A stretch of 64,000 nt of DNA from NCBI GenBank assembly GCA_045837725.1, contig JBEWZL010000118.1, forward strand, positions 1 through 64,000, in the 5' to 3' direction. The notes beneath the pieces were generated by a model that did not search any database, had not been told where the DNA came from, and worked only from the letters and a program-made list of their open reading frames with translations. A program made the position numbers and the translations under genes. Below are positions 1-11,486 of this stretch, one piece after another. The stretch comes from Vermamoeba vermiformis. Its lineage: Eukaryota; Tubulinea; Echinamoebida. Positions within the stretch are counted from its first letter, which is position 1, and every line of letters begins with the position of its first letter.

Positions 1-1152
1 TTTGCCCTGAATTTTGACAGTCAAATTTCATTTTTTTTGAACTCAAAAAATCAGATCTTATTCGGCAAATTACTGCCTTACATGGTCATCGATCGCTTTG
101 CAAGAAAATCGATCACAAAGATGATGTATTCTATCACTTATATAAGTATTTAAACCAAATATTTAAGCTTTACAGATTGAAATATCGCCGCCGGTTTTGG
201 GTGAAAAAAATTCAAGATCTTGCTTCGATTGCTGAATGTAAGATTTTGTAAGATTTTTTCTTTATACCAATATATTACTATAATTATTTGAGCCGATTAC
301 TGCCAAAATTAATCTCTCCTCACTATGCGTAAGTTAGATCTGTCGATCTGACGACTGGATCTACTTAAGGTTATATGATACTGCCCTCGATTTGCGTTTA
401 AATGTTAAAAAGTACCATATAAAGAGGGAATATTGTAATTATATTTTTTCAAATCATGATGTAGTATCGTTTCGCTGATAGATTTCAAAATTTTTGTAAA
501 AAACGGCGCATGGTTTGAACAGCTCTCTTCTGACAAACCAATGCTTACGATACGCTTTTAAGCACATACGATGATATACTAAGCTCGATTATTCATTGAA
601 AAAACTAGTGAAATGAAATTGAAGATCTGATCCCGGTTTGTCCGTCAAACTATGGGTCAACATTCGCTACCATAGAAATTGTAAGACACAAAAAATCAAT
701 CATATATATCATACTTATATAATATAAGGACATCATCGGTATTGAAGCTCACCAAAGGTGGCGTTGGTGTGCATTGCGGTACAATTGTGCCGTTTTTTTG
801 CGAAATTTCATGTAAAATAGATTTCAGTCACTTGTACGAGGTTGAAAAACTAAAATATTGACGCATTATGATAATATAAGTAATTGAGCATAGGCTGATG
901 TGATATGGATGATGGATGGCTCAGTGGTGAGCCACGACACGACAAATCAGTAAATTTTTTACTTTGCTAATTGTCGCCGTTAGTCTGAACCATGACATAT
1001 TAGAGAGATGGTTCTAGGAACTGAAAGTTATCTCAAAACATATACTACCAGTATATGATATTGAATTGAATTGAAATCAATAAGTAAAAAAGTAAACGAC
1101 TACATGCGTATCTTTAATATATCAATTAGATGGAAATATGGCAAGTGTTAAC
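1..1152. other. AT-rich spacer, no gene seen
   Basis: No open frame with protein-like composition or consistent splice signals was found on either strand. The stretch is AT-rich and lies downstream of the F-box gene that ends at 1153. A 6-bp hairpin (918-933) resembles a tRNA D-arm, but no T-loop or acceptor stem follows at the right distance. The neighbour to the left is outside the window. Confidence 0.5.
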
Positions 1153-2756
1153 TTACCCAAAACATTTTGGCTGGGAGTCAATAGCGTTACTCAAAGCATC
1201 AAACAACTGCAATATTTCATCGGCAGTACTATTCTCGTTCTCGAACATGACGAGCACTGAATGAAGAGCGACGTAGCCGTGTAACTGGACAATCTCATGC
1301 GGAGATTTTATCGCCTCAAGTCCGAGTCTGAAAGTTCAGATCAGCTTCATGTTTGTTTAATTAGGCATGACTTTACCGAATAGCAGTGGTTTTGACAACG
1401 TCACTATCATGCGTGGTACATTGAATGAGCATTGATAGCGCACTCGCTTGAATTTTCCAATCAATGCTCTTAAATTGATCCGCAACTACCGTACATAGTA
1501 CTTGATGCAGCTCTATCGCATAAAATTATATTAGCAACGGCTAGCTTTGTTGAAATTATACTAATAAGGCCTTATTAGATAATGCGTACCGTCTGCATTT
1601 GGAGTTGACGCATGAATTAGATCCAGCGCGGGTAATTCTGTGGGAATGCAGAACTTGAATTGGGTCATAGATCCCTCCTTCTAGTAATGTGTGTTGGTAT
1701 ATCATGTGTAATAATAACGTTTAAAAGCGGCATACCACCGAACAATAACGGCCAAGCGAGATCTGTAGTTCAATGAGAGCTCGGAATGCTTTGCTGAAGC
1801 GATCGTTTGGTTCTTTTACGTCTTTAAATGATAGACATGCTTTTCCGAGCAGATAAATTGCCGTTTCAATGTCTTTTTGGCCAATAAAGTTTGCTAGATG
1901 AACAAAATTGGCGCTCCAACTTCAAAAAAATTGATAAATTATTTGCGTATTAATTATATGTCATTAAGACTTACGTAATTCTATTGGAGCTAGTAGCAAA
2001 TGCTTCAAAGGCGAGTGGAAAGATAATGGACTTGTAACGAGCATCATTCCGCTCAAAAAATATTTTGTAAAAATCACCAAGGAACCAAAAGCCCAATCCA
2101 GCAATCTTTCCATTAATTTCGGAATATTCTAAAGCATTACTAAGTGTTTGGAAATTTTCTGGCGTTAGTTCCGAATCCGCCTGCAACAACATTAGCTACA
2201 CAATCAACAACGGGCTTATACGTACAGGGATATTGTGGACTAAACGTCTGCTAGTGTCCTTTATCGCTTCAGTAAGGTTATCTATGTTCTTCCTGTAGAA
2301 GATCAGCAATAAGATCCGAAAGTAGCACAAAATCTTACCTAACAAAATAATACCGCTTATAATCAGGAACAAAAACTCCTCCTATCATATAAAATTAGAT
2401 TGGTCGTATAATTGAGCCTTAACCGTACTCTCTAATCTGGTGGGAAAAAGATAAGCGTTGGCATCTGGAACTTGATTCAAAACACAGCAATTATTCTCCC
2501 AGCAGGCCAAATAATCAGTCCAATAAGCTTTTGAATTAATTATTCTCTGCCATTCCGAGCATACTTGAGCGATTGAGGCTGAATTAGATTAGTTAGCAAC
2601 TCGAAATTGCAATTAAATCGGGAGCACGCCATTAAATCGTGTATGTACATATTATTTAAATTAAATTATACCTAGAGATGTAAGTTCGGCTAATTTAAGG
2701 ATAGTAGATGTTATTTCCACTGGCAGGGCCTCAAAATAATTGCCAGAAAGTTCCAT
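1153..2756 (-). CDS. F-box protein with helical-repeat C-terminal region
   Basis: Multi-exon gene, probably an SCF substrate adaptor. Exon 1 (2672-2756) opens with MELSGNYFEALPVEITSTIL, an F-box start; the next exon continues with ASIAQVCSEWQRIINS followed by an aromatic WTDYLACW, which completes a normal F-box of about 45 residues. The rest is helix-rich, for example ENFQTLSNALEYSEINGKIA and RLGLEAIKSPHEIVQLHGYV, and looks like HEAT/ARM-type repeats, although I cannot assign a named family. The last exon reads to TAA at 1153-1155 directly after QPKCFG. A GTAAGT overlaps this stop, so one more exon to the left cannot be excluded. The ATG at 2756 is the first in-frame Met before the F-box. The F-box is clear; the substrate-binding part is inferred. 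Confidence 0.7.
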
Positions 2757-3009
2757 GGGGTCTAGTTGATTGATACTGCTTCGTGGATTCCTCTTGGCTT
2801 AGGGAGCTATTAACAATTTGCCAACAAAAAACTTAATTTGTGACCGTAAGGTGACAAGACGACAGTGTAGGAATTTTCTACCTACGCGACTAACAACTAA
2901 TTTCGTGTCATTTGGCGAACAGCCGTATTACCTCACCCGATACTACTACGAAGGCATATATTTATAATAAAGCAAGTTATAACAAAATGAACAAAAGGGT
3001 TTGAATCTT

Positions 3010-6000
3010 TTATCGGCGTTTGGTGTCGTCCACGAGCTCCACGTATTCCAATCCAGAAAGGCTCTAAATATTATATTATTTGTTAATAAAAAGAATTGAT
3101 TTCGAAGCGACTCTGCTACGTACCGTCTTCTTCTTGCGACTGTTTTGGACCAACTTGATAATGACTGCAACACCAATGCCAACAACAGCGAGACAACCGG
3201 CAATAATGAGAAGAATATACAACGGATGCATACCTACAAAGAACAAATCAGTTAAAGTCTTGCGCAGGTGGATTGGATCCGGATGCGGATTGTACCTGCA
3301 GCACCAGACGGAGCTTCGACCACGTCAGTAGCAGGTGCGTTTTGCTCAACAGGCGTATACACAGGCACGGCAATAGGAGCTTGATAGACAGGCGTTTGAC
3401 CGACAGGTGCGGTGTAGATAGGTGCTTGAGCGACAGGCGTCTGAACAGGTGGTTGTGCCACGGGTACGGCGACAGGTGTGGCAGCTACTGGTGCTTCGAC
3501 TGGCGTTGCAACAGGAACGTCAACTGGCGTGGCTGCAACTGGCTCGGCAATTGGTTCTGAGAACACAGGAGGGGCGACAGGAACAACTCCGACGGGCACT
3601 CCTAAAAAGGAAAATGTTAGGTCGGATCCAAGACGATGAATTGGCTAAAGAAAGCATCTATATGACGAGAGCGTACCAGGAGCTTGCAAAGAGGCAGTCA
3701 AACTAGCTTGCAAAGGCTCAGAGCCCTCGTTGTAAATAGCAAACACAACGGTCGTCGACTGAGAAGTGGCCTCAAACGAGATTAAGTCGCTGGTAGCGTC
3801 AAAACGTTGTCCGGACACGGTGTCACTGCCCGCCGTAAAGTCGCTAATAGCAGGGAACTCGCCGTCATTCGAGACCAAAACAACAAAACTGCCAGTTTGC
3901 TCGGTTGATCGTTTCTTTGCAGCACGTTGGATGGACAAAGACAAAGTCGGGTTAGTGTCGCTTTGAGAACGAGTTGTGGTGAAGAACTGATATTGATTGG
4001 GTCCAACGTTAATTTGAGTGCCGCTAATAGGGAACGTCACTGGCGTTTCAACTAAACATAGGGCAGTTAGAAACAGAGCAGTGATGAGGTAGCGTCATCG
4101 AGGTCTTACTGTGCACAGCAGTGTTGACCGTGAAGTGGACAGTGATTGGACCCCAGTTGCGCACGGCAAGGTACGCCACGCCGTCGCCGCGGACTGGCGC
4201 AAAATGGCTGAGTTCGCCGTACATGTCAATGTCACGAACGTTGTCGCCAAAAGGAGGGAAGGCAGGGTACACGTCCTACAAATGTCAGATAAGCAAATCT
4301 TACATGCCAATTATAGTACCTCGTCTAAAGCAACAGAAACGTTTGCCTTGAAGTTTGATTGGGAAGTCAAATGAATTTCACCGATGTAGCGAGAAGGTGC
4401 TTCGAGGAGCGTACTTGGCACTTGCATGTCATGAGTGAAATAGATCCAAGTGTGACCGTTCACCGAGTGTTCGACGGAGGTGTCCAAGACGTACTCACCT
4501 AATAAATAAAGTTAATAATAACGTTCACTTTGGGGAGAAATTGTGGGTATTTAGAAGGGTCTGACATACGAATTCCAGTGGCTGCGAACTCATAGGTGTG
4601 ATTGACTTGAGTTGAATCAGGCGCAGCAAACAAGCCAGTGTAGAGCATGTAAGAAGTACCAGCAGTAAAACTCGATGCGGGCCAATAGACCATTTGACGA
4701 GTGACCACATCCGCACCTTCGACGAAGTTCTCGGTACGAGGCCAGTACAAGCGAGAAGCAATTGCGTGATTGGCAAATGTAGGGAACGGGTTGCTACTTT
4801 CATTGCTCACTAAAAAGTTGACTTCGCGCGTAATTTCATGATCGAAACCTTCAATGTGGTTGGTGAAGGCCAGATCAAAGAAGACTCCTTGATTGTCGAC
4901 GCCATTGTACGCCATCTTGTAGTAATGCCAGCGGTTAGGTTGAATTTGATTTTCGATGGTCGCTCCGAGAGTGTGTTCGAAGCGATCTGAAATTGCGTTA
5001 GATCGAGCTGGATGGAACATTCTCGAAACTTACTTTGGAAGGAGGCGACAATCGAGTAAGTCAACGAAACATCAGTGTCGTTGTTATTTTGTTGTTGGAC
5101 TTCAACGACGGCGTACCATTTGCCGTAAAGAGAACGAGATTTGTCGAGTTCCAAAAACAGATCTTCCACTGAAGACTCATAGGAGATCTCATTGGTCAAA
5201 GATGTAGGGAGTCTTCATAATTAAATTAGTTACGTGCATAGGAACGAAAATTCATCTTACCGGTTCTGGCGGAGTTGGATGCGAACATCAATGTCGTTCT
5301 CGCGGACGTTCAGAGCCAAATGGAAAATGGTAGAAATTCTTCGAAAATCGTTAGTTATAGTACAAAATTAATAACGAATGCTTACCTGAAGTCTCGTAAG
5401 AATGGTAATGAGCCAACTTCAACGGGGATCTCGTAAGCAACAACACGATTGGCCAGCTTATTGTGAGGGAGAACAGTGAACAAATTGAGAGTATAGACCT
5501 CTATTAAAAGTCATTAGACCGATGTCACTAAATGAATGAAGTCAACTCACCCATGTACCGAGGTGTCACAGACACATTTCCGAATGCAGTCTCGGGACCA
5601 GTATAGACAATTGCTACGGCATAATCACGACTAGCAACATCTTGAGTCTGTCTACCAGCAATGAAGAATTCGGTGGTCTAAAAGGATCGTGATACTAATT
5701 AGTCATTTGTACAAGATGTGGTTGGATCACGCGACTAAAATTTTAACTTACCGCGTCACTGTTGTTCATTTCATAAGTAATAGCGTTATTGACATCGAGC
5801 ACAATTGTATTGTAGAATCTCAAAGTGATTCTTTCACTAGGCAGTAAAGCACGAGGCAAGTTGACTTCGAAGTACACGATAGCTTCGGGGACTTCTTGGG
5901 GGAGCATGAAATAAGACATTCGAATCATATGCAAGCGATTATTTAAGAGGACGACGTCGTCTGTTTGGTCAAGGCCGCCAATGGATCGATCTGATCGATG

Positions 6001-7445
6001 AAGTGTCAAATTAGTTCGCTGAAAGTGACATCTTGACACGTGTCATTTTTCATTGCATATTGAGCGGAATAGCTCGCAATATTGCCGTTATTAATAACAG
6101 TTCGTTCTAACGTACCGACAAGTGATACGGTGAAAGTAGTTTCCAATTCCAACTCGGCGGTATTGAAGAAACCCAAGATCCATTTCGTGCTAGTCATGTT
6201 GAGGAAGTCTGTGATGGGAATTTCCTCGAACAAAGTCAAGCGATAAACAGTTTGATTGAATTCGTTGAGGAATTGAGTTTCAGCTGCGACAGTAGCACGC
6301 TCCAAATGACGAGCAGGAGTTGGATAGTCACCTGATAAATTTGTTAGCTTAATGTCTTTATGTTATTTAATATTATGTCATACCTTGACTAATCGTAAGC
6401 AAACGTTCGAGTGCGTTTTCGTTCAAGATTGGAGTCAAGCTATCGAAAGCGAGATCGAATCTAACAGCTGTTGTCTCCATAAGCACGTTTGCAGTGTGAT
6501 TAATTACTACATGATAGTAGATGATTTCCATTGGTGTTAATGTCTCGCGGGTTGGTTGATTGAGCTCGAATGGCGTATCCGCTACAGAAAAAATTATCAA
6601 AATGTTAGAGCACTTCCACAAATAGAAATCTAGCGATAGTCACGATAAAGCAAGTTTAGACGATCGAAATGCGTCGGTGAAATAAAAATTGTGCGCATCA
6701 GCGAGACATACCAAGCAATAAGTACGTTACATTAAAGGAGGCATTAACCTGCTGTAAATTATAAACTATGACATAGTATACTCCTTCGGCAATATCTGTT
6801 GAGGGCCAAAAAGCGACACCACGCGAAGCTAAACGAAATCCAGATCAGTATTTGTGGATCTCAATGTGATCGAGTAGTTTATCGTTAATAATACTTACAT
6901 TGGGCTTGCGCTAAAGCAAGTGATGTATCATTTGGGAATTCTCTGCTAAGGGCGACCGTCAAGTTGGTGCCAAACTCCTCATCTTAAAAAAATCAGAACT
7001 GTTAATTTCAAACTTGTCTTAAATCCTTCGAAGATTATTAAAATTAAGTCTTCGTATTAGACCAAAGATTAGCAAGTTCATAATTTTAGGTCCGGTTGTG
7101 CTTCATGACATCCAAATTGACAGTTCGCTAGCATATTTTCAAATATTACTGACCTTCCTCTAAATATTCTTTATCTGTTGTAAAAATAGCGAGGGCAACA
7201 GACCGATTGGCCAATTCCTCTTCTGTGAGCAATACTTGGTAGATCAGAACTCCGCCGGGCAGTAAAAATCCAGGCGCAAATTCTCCGGGCTGAATTTCAA
7301 CTAATGTAGACATATTAATATATGTTAATTTATTCTAATAATTAAACATAATTAAATGATTGTGTGACGAACCTGGATCCTCTTGAGATCGAACAGTTGA
7401 CAATGTAATTGCCAATAAAGCAATTACTACTAGTCCTTTATACAT
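3010..7445 (-). CDS. Large type I membrane glycoprotein with Pro/Val/Ala stalk
   Basis: Roughly sixteen short exons. It starts with a signal peptide (MYKGLVVIALLAITLSTVRS, cleaved before QEDP). A long ectodomain of Tyr/Phe-rich beta-type segments with many N-x-S/T sites follows. The recurring pattern is 'fxL..p...v.L.....D.D', for example SVALAIFTTDKEYLEE and SIVASFQ, which suggests repeated beta-sandwich modules that I cannot name. After about 1000 residues comes a stalk of PVxxPV repeats (3300-3599), then one membrane helix (LYILLIIAGCLAVVGIGVAV), a basic stop-transfer NSRKKKTVR and a short tail ending YVELVDDTKRR. The topology is therefore outside-stalk-helix-short cytosolic tail. A role in adhesion or prey contact is inference only. 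Start Met at 7445 is set by the signal peptide. Confidence 0.75.
3300..3599 (-). repeat. Coding tandem repeat, PVxxPV stalk
   Basis: Within the surface glycoprotein one exon encodes about 100 residues built almost only from P, V, A, T, Q and E in units such as PVAATPVDVPVATPVEAP. The register is 6-8 residues with imperfect copies. It immediately precedes the transmembrane exon, so it is probably an extended stalk like those of other amoebal adhesins. Length variation between strains is likely. Confidence 0.8.
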
Positions 7446-7952
7446 TGACTGGTACTTTTGAGGTATCTACCACAGCACTGTAAAAAAATTACCTGTCAAC
7501 ATCGACTGACATTTCCCTTTGACTATTCCGCTTTAATTTACAATCCGTCAGTGTTATCAGATTCGAAACACCAATCGCGCCGCTCAGCCTTTTAGATGAA
7601 GTTTCTCTGGCCAGAGAAACTGCATGTGAAACCGAACCCACTAAAAGTCAGCTCAAGAAATGCGTAGTTTTCGAACCACCTCCTTTCGCAAAACAAGTTG
7701 CAACAGGGCAGACGCTACAGCCGTCAATTCGGTGGAGCACCAGGCTTACCTTTTGGTATATCTACGTTGTGGCAGCTCCATCCCGAATTCTCGCGATGCA
7801 AGCTACCTTTACATAGGCGATCGAGCAAATCGTAAGTCCTTCCACGTGCGCAGCCAGGAGTGAGTAACCTTGATGAGCTTTTCATTGATCAAGAACTTAA
7901 TTGAAGGCAGTTAATCGTTTATTTGAGCTCTGACTTTTTAATGACGATTCGC
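7446..7952. other. Spacer between F-box/AAA gene end and glycoprotein start
   Basis: It holds the upstream region of the glycoprotein gene and the 3' flank of the F-box/AAA gene. A plus-strand frame at 7660-7863 has no family resemblance and no supporting signal. The notable element is a perfect 20-bp palindrome at 7601-7620. Confidence 0.5.
7601..7620. promoter_or_regulatory. Perfect 20-bp palindrome upstream of glycoprotein gene
   Basis: GTTTCTCTGGCCAGAGAAAC is identical to its reverse complement, 156 bp upstream of the glycoprotein ATG. A perfect 20-bp palindrome is not expected by chance in 64 kb (order 0.06). A dimeric transcription-factor site is the natural guess; a hairpin is possible but would have no loop. 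Confidence 0.5.
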
Positions 7953-9408
7953 TCAAATTGAAATGAACTTCAAATCTTTAGGGTAAGCATTGATCATATT
8001 CTGCAGTATTTTCACGTTATCAGCATCCAATACGGCAGAATGAAATGGTTTGTTTGGTTGTCGTTGGTCTCTGCTGTAATTAATAGTCTGCATGACATCG
8101 TCCGTAGTAACAACAACGTGAACAGGACCATCCGGCTGTATCTCTAATACTCTTCGAATTGCTGTTCTAAACGCTCTATTTATGATTTCATTGATGTCAT
8201 CTGCATTCGCGCCTTCTAATGCTTTGGCAATAACATCGTGATCTATTTCAGTGCTCAAAGTATCTTGTCGATTATCGTTATGTCCTAGTATAGCAATACG
8301 AGTCAGCAACAACTCTTTACGAGCTGCTTCGTCCGGGTGTTTAAGGTGAACCAAATTGACTTTGCACGAGGCAAACCTGCAATAATTCAATTAACTTTAC
8401 CGCAATTCTCATCATATTCTTAGATATAAGCTATATTATACGTACAATTTTACAAATGGTTCGGTGATGACGTACGGATAGTTGCTGTATATCATCAAAA
8501 TTATGTCGTCCCGATCTGAAACTTTGCGTTAATAAGGCCAATACTATAGGTGTACTTACAGTTGTTTACTATTTGAATGAATTCATTAGCTAGCTTTGGA
8601 TCGCTGATAATTGGATTGGTGCCCACCGGTGTATTGTCAAAATCGTTGACCATTAGCAAAGTCTTCTTGCCTCGCGCTTGGGCCGCCGTTAAAACTTTCA
8701 AAAATTCTTCGGTAAAGCTAAAAATACGATTCGTTAGTATTGGTTTAAACATATTTAATATTCAAGCGTCGCTACCTTGGATGATTAGCATTGGCTATAA
8801 AGTTCAGATCGTACAGAAAAATTGAAAATAATTCGTTCTTATCCTCGTTTTTCTTAAATAAATCGGCCATCTTATAGAAGTAACCCGATCCAGTGCCATT
8901 ATACAAGCAATTCTTATTTAACACGTCTGGTAATAATAATTAGATTTGAAACGTAGCGGATCAGCTGTTACACGAGCTTACACGGCGAAATAAGGACCTC
9001 TTCTATGAATCTTTTCACATTATTAGCTAGAGGCACCTCGTTTAGGCAGAGAATGTCGCGGGAGTACGCGTGCATCCGAGAGTACAAAGACCTCCACTGA
9101 TCTCCAATAGCCTTTTGATTGCATCGAATTAATTAAGGTATCCAATTCCATAATGTATTGTATTACTTTTTTGTATTCGTGATCATATTTGAAATGCGTC
9201 CAGCGCTCAAAATATAACGCTTGCCATAACCTAAATGAAAAAAATATTCAGCCCCGGATCGTTAAAAATTAAAATATTAATTTAATAATTACCTCCAATT
9301 AGTGGTATAATTTCGCCATTGGCGACAGACGCTCGAGGATTGCACCAACGATATCACATCCAATTTTCTAAATATAAGTTCTACAATCTCGCTCGATAAG
9401 CTCTCCAT
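7953..9408 (-). CDS. F-box protein fused to a degenerate AAA+ ATPase domain
   Basis: About seven exons with consistent splice phases. Residues 1-40 are an F-box (LSSEIVELIFRKLDVISLVQ, then VCRQWRNY). A helical linker KAIGDQWRSLYSRMHAY follows. The C-terminal two thirds align with the classic AAA fold in order: P-loop position LYNGTGSGYFYKMADLF, Walker B position LLMVNDFDN, sensor-1 position LMIYSNYPYVITEPF, the post-sensor strand VNLVHLKHPDEAARKELL, and the small-domain helix ALEGANADDINEIINRAF. The Walker A Lys-Thr is Tyr-Phe and the Walker B Asp-Glu is Asn-Asp, so ATP hydrolysis is unlikely. I infer a pseudo-ATPase that serves as the substrate-binding half of an SCF adaptor. It may grip an AAA machine such as Cdc48 or its clients. 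The fusion is visible; the function is inference. Confidence 0.75.
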
Positions 9409-10014
9409 TGCTCTTATTGTAAAATTAAATTAAAATTAACTGGATTGAACAGCTACTTTTGTTATTAATCATGCCACGTGTTACTATTTCTGCCGGAAAA
9501 TTTAGGAATGACCACGTCACGTTTGCGCTTGCTAGAACTTAGCTAATTCTTGCTAGGAATGTAAATATTCTAGTCACGGCGTAATCAACGCGGCTGGCGG
9601 ATTATAGGATGCTGCTAAGGTCGAAGTTCGCCGCAAGTACTTGTACTCGCCGCGCTATCTCACTTGAACGTTAAGAACAACGGCGGTCGTCCTGGATCGC
9701 GTTGGGTTGGCTCAAGACAGACCTGTTACGCAGTTTTTAATCTGTTTTGTGTCAATTAAGCCTCCCAAATTACTAGTACTAACACTAGTATTATTACGCT
9801 TTGATCAGTTTATCAGCCGAACGCACGTCTTAATCAATACTAGATAAAATCTTTTTCCATAGTTTTTCTTAAAGCTAGGTTATTGGCCGGCTCAAGCAAA
9901 TAATGCGGGTCGTGTTCCAAATATAGCAACCAAAAAGTTTTGTACTCGAAGTTTTTCTTGTTTCATTCTAATTTTCGTGTATCAGTTAACTACCGCACGT
10001 CACTAAACTTAATC
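9409..10014. promoter_or_regulatory. Upstream region of the F-box/AAA gene and of the Pro-rich orphan
   Basis: This is a divergent gap of about 600 bp. Two ACGTG-type sites (GCCACGTGTT near 9475 and GACCACGTCACGTTT near 9512) lie upstream of the F-box/AAA start. Near 9770 the order TACTAACACTAG resembles a branch point plus acceptor, possibly a 5'-UTR intron of the orphan gene. No coding frame is supported. Confidence 0.35.
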
Positions 10015-10188
10015 ATGGACAACGACTTTTGTAACCCGACTGACCCACTTGTGACTTGGCCTCGCCCCTCTCCTCGCATGCCTGGTCCTTACTTCCCCGG
10101 GGACGACGATCCTCAATGGCCTACCGACCCTGTTCCTATTCCTAGAATCCCCAAAATCCCTGAGCCTATGCCAGAATACTACATATAA
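10015..10188 (+). CDS. Small Pro-rich orphan protein
   Basis: An uninterrupted frame from ATG 10015 gives 57 residues with very biased composition: NPTDPLVTWPRPSPRMPG, then GDDDPQWPTDPVPIPRIPKI, ending MPEYYI. It has no signal peptide and no membrane segment. A longer in-frame start at 9940 exists, but its extra N-terminus is ordinary and the biased part begins at 10015. AATAAA follows 49 bp after the stop, which supports a transcript. The Pro-spaced Trp/Tyr pattern suggests a linear ligand for SH3/WW-type domains. I recognise no family. Confidence 0.45.
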   Translation: MDNDFCNPTDPLVTWPRPSPRMPGPYFPGDDDPQWPTDPVPIPRIPKIPEPMPEYYI

Positions 10189-10630
10189 AGCGGGCACAGA
10201 GTTTAAAAATTCGGATGTAATTCCGATTGTCTCACAAATAAACTAATAGCAACTGTTATTGAGAAACATTGCTGTGCTTACATACGTGGTTCATCAGCGC
10301 TACTCAAACTGCACATGTGACCACCGGAATGACGACACAGATCCGTTTTCACCCACAAACAAACAGGTATGCAAAGCAATTACTAACATAATGATGATGC
10401 GCATTCATTACAAAAGTAGGCAACTGATCAGTTAATGTTCGTTACTCGTACATTTTAAGCCAGGTTTCTTTCTTCTTTCTTTCTTAAGACATGAAAAACG
10501 TTTCGGCAAGAAAGCTCTTCCCAATTTTCTTTTCGTAAATTTTAAACGTAATACTATTACAACCATTTACTACTAGTTGTACTACTTCGTACACGCAATT
10601 ACGGGAGCAAGTTTTTGGATTTTCGGCAAT
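10189..10630. other. Spacer between the two small plus-strand genes
   Basis: Contains the poly(A) signal of the upstream orphan and the presumed promoter of the Cys-rich gene. There is a pyrimidine-rich run (TTTCTTCTTTCTTTCTT near 10467). No further gene is supported. Confidence 0.4.
10237..10242 (+). terminator. AATAAA polyadenylation signal
   Basis: AATAAA lies 49 bp past the stop of the Pro-rich orphan, preceded by a short inverted repeat (TCGGA/TCCGA). The position is typical for 3'-end formation. Confidence 0.45.
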
Positions 10631-11269
10631 ATGAAGAAAATTACGATAGCGTTGCTCGTGGCTACATATGCTTTCTTTATGGCTAGTGGCTATGTCTACC
10701 TAGTTGCCCCTACTACACCGAAGGACTGCCAGGCGAGCGACTACAGCTTGGGAATTGAGATCTCACCTTTGGAATGCACTTACACCGTAGATACGAGTAC
10801 TCCACCCAAATTTTCGCCATTTTATGCCATTGCCACTTGCAGCAAATATTTTCTTTATGAATACAGCTGCGGAACTACGGATATGTGCTCGAATCCTCCG
10901 TACTTTTGCACAGAATTTAATACTATGCCTCTTGGATGCAATAGCCATGATAATTTATATTATAGCTGCTATGATGATTATGCAGAGGCTCTAGCTCAAC
11001 TAGGAACCTCATCCTTCGTACAGATCGCCGAATCCAACGTTGATCAATGCAGCAATGTGGCCAACTACAAAGTCTATCCTATTAATAAGTGCGTCGAAGC
11101 GCTCCACCATGGCGACGAATGGCCTGCAGTGCAATATAAATGCAACAGCACGCATGTAGCGAAATCTTTTTTCTATGACGAAGGGTGCAGAAAATTCGCT
11201 TTCCTCGAATATCATCAATTGAATACTTGCGAGGGTCAAAGAAATATTTATACTTGTCAAGGGTACTAG
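10631..11269 (+). CDS. Intronless Cys-rich secreted protein
   Basis: The frame opens further up at 10577, but the Met at 10631 starts a clean signal sequence, MKKITIALLVATYAFFMASG, so I take it as the start. The mature part of about 190 residues has 14 cysteines, an even number expected for disulfides (CSKYFLYEYSC, MCSNPPYFC, CNSHDNLYYSCYDDY, CEGQRNIYTC). At least one N-glycosylation site is present (CNST). The C-terminus carries no second hydrophobic stretch, so it is probably released and not GPI-anchored. Lack of introns contrasts with most neighbours. An AATAAA overlaps the end of the stop region (11270). I do not recognise a family; secreted defence, inhibitor or matrix roles are all possible. 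Confidence 0.7.
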   Translation: MKKITIALLVATYAFFMASGYVYLVAPTTPKDCQASDYSLGIEISPLECTYTVDTSTPPKFSPFYAIATCSKYFLYEYSCGTTDMCSNPPYFCTEFNTMPLGCNSHDNLYYSCYDDYAEALAQLGTSSFVQIAESNVDQCSNVANYKVYPINKCVEALHHGDEWPAVQYKCNSTHVAKSFFYDEGCRKFAFLEYHQLNTCEGQRNIYTCQGY

Positions 11270-11275
11270 AATAAA
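11270..11275 (+). terminator. AATAAA polyadenylation signal
   Basis: Immediately after the stop codon of the Cys-rich gene, as AATAAATAAA. Its closeness to the stop implies a very short 3' UTR. Confidence 0.4.
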
Positions 11276-11486
11276 TAAAAATTAATTATTGATCGTACCC
11301 GATCTGGATCCACTACTAATCTCGTCGCATTTTGCATGCAACATTAACCAGTAGAAAATTCGGGATTATACTATTAAATAGCGTTGAGCAATATTTGAAA
11401 ACTAAGCACCATTTCGGGTGTCAATTTCAAGCTACATCCGTAAAATTGCGATATTTACATTCAGTTCAACTTACATCGAGTCTAAT

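Noticed and set aside
905-1000. tRNA-like D-arm (GGCTCAGTGGTGAGCC)
   Set aside because: No T-loop GGTTCNA and no acceptor stem at fitting distances; only a 6-bp hairpin remains.
3273-3706. Plus-strand frames across the PVxxPV region
   Set aside because: They are antisense shadows of a low-complexity coding repeat; the minus-strand frame links by good splice sites to the ectodomain and TM exons.
7660-7863. 67-codon plus-strand frame
   Set aside because: No family resemblance, lies in the promoter area of a minus-strand gene, no splice or poly(A) support.
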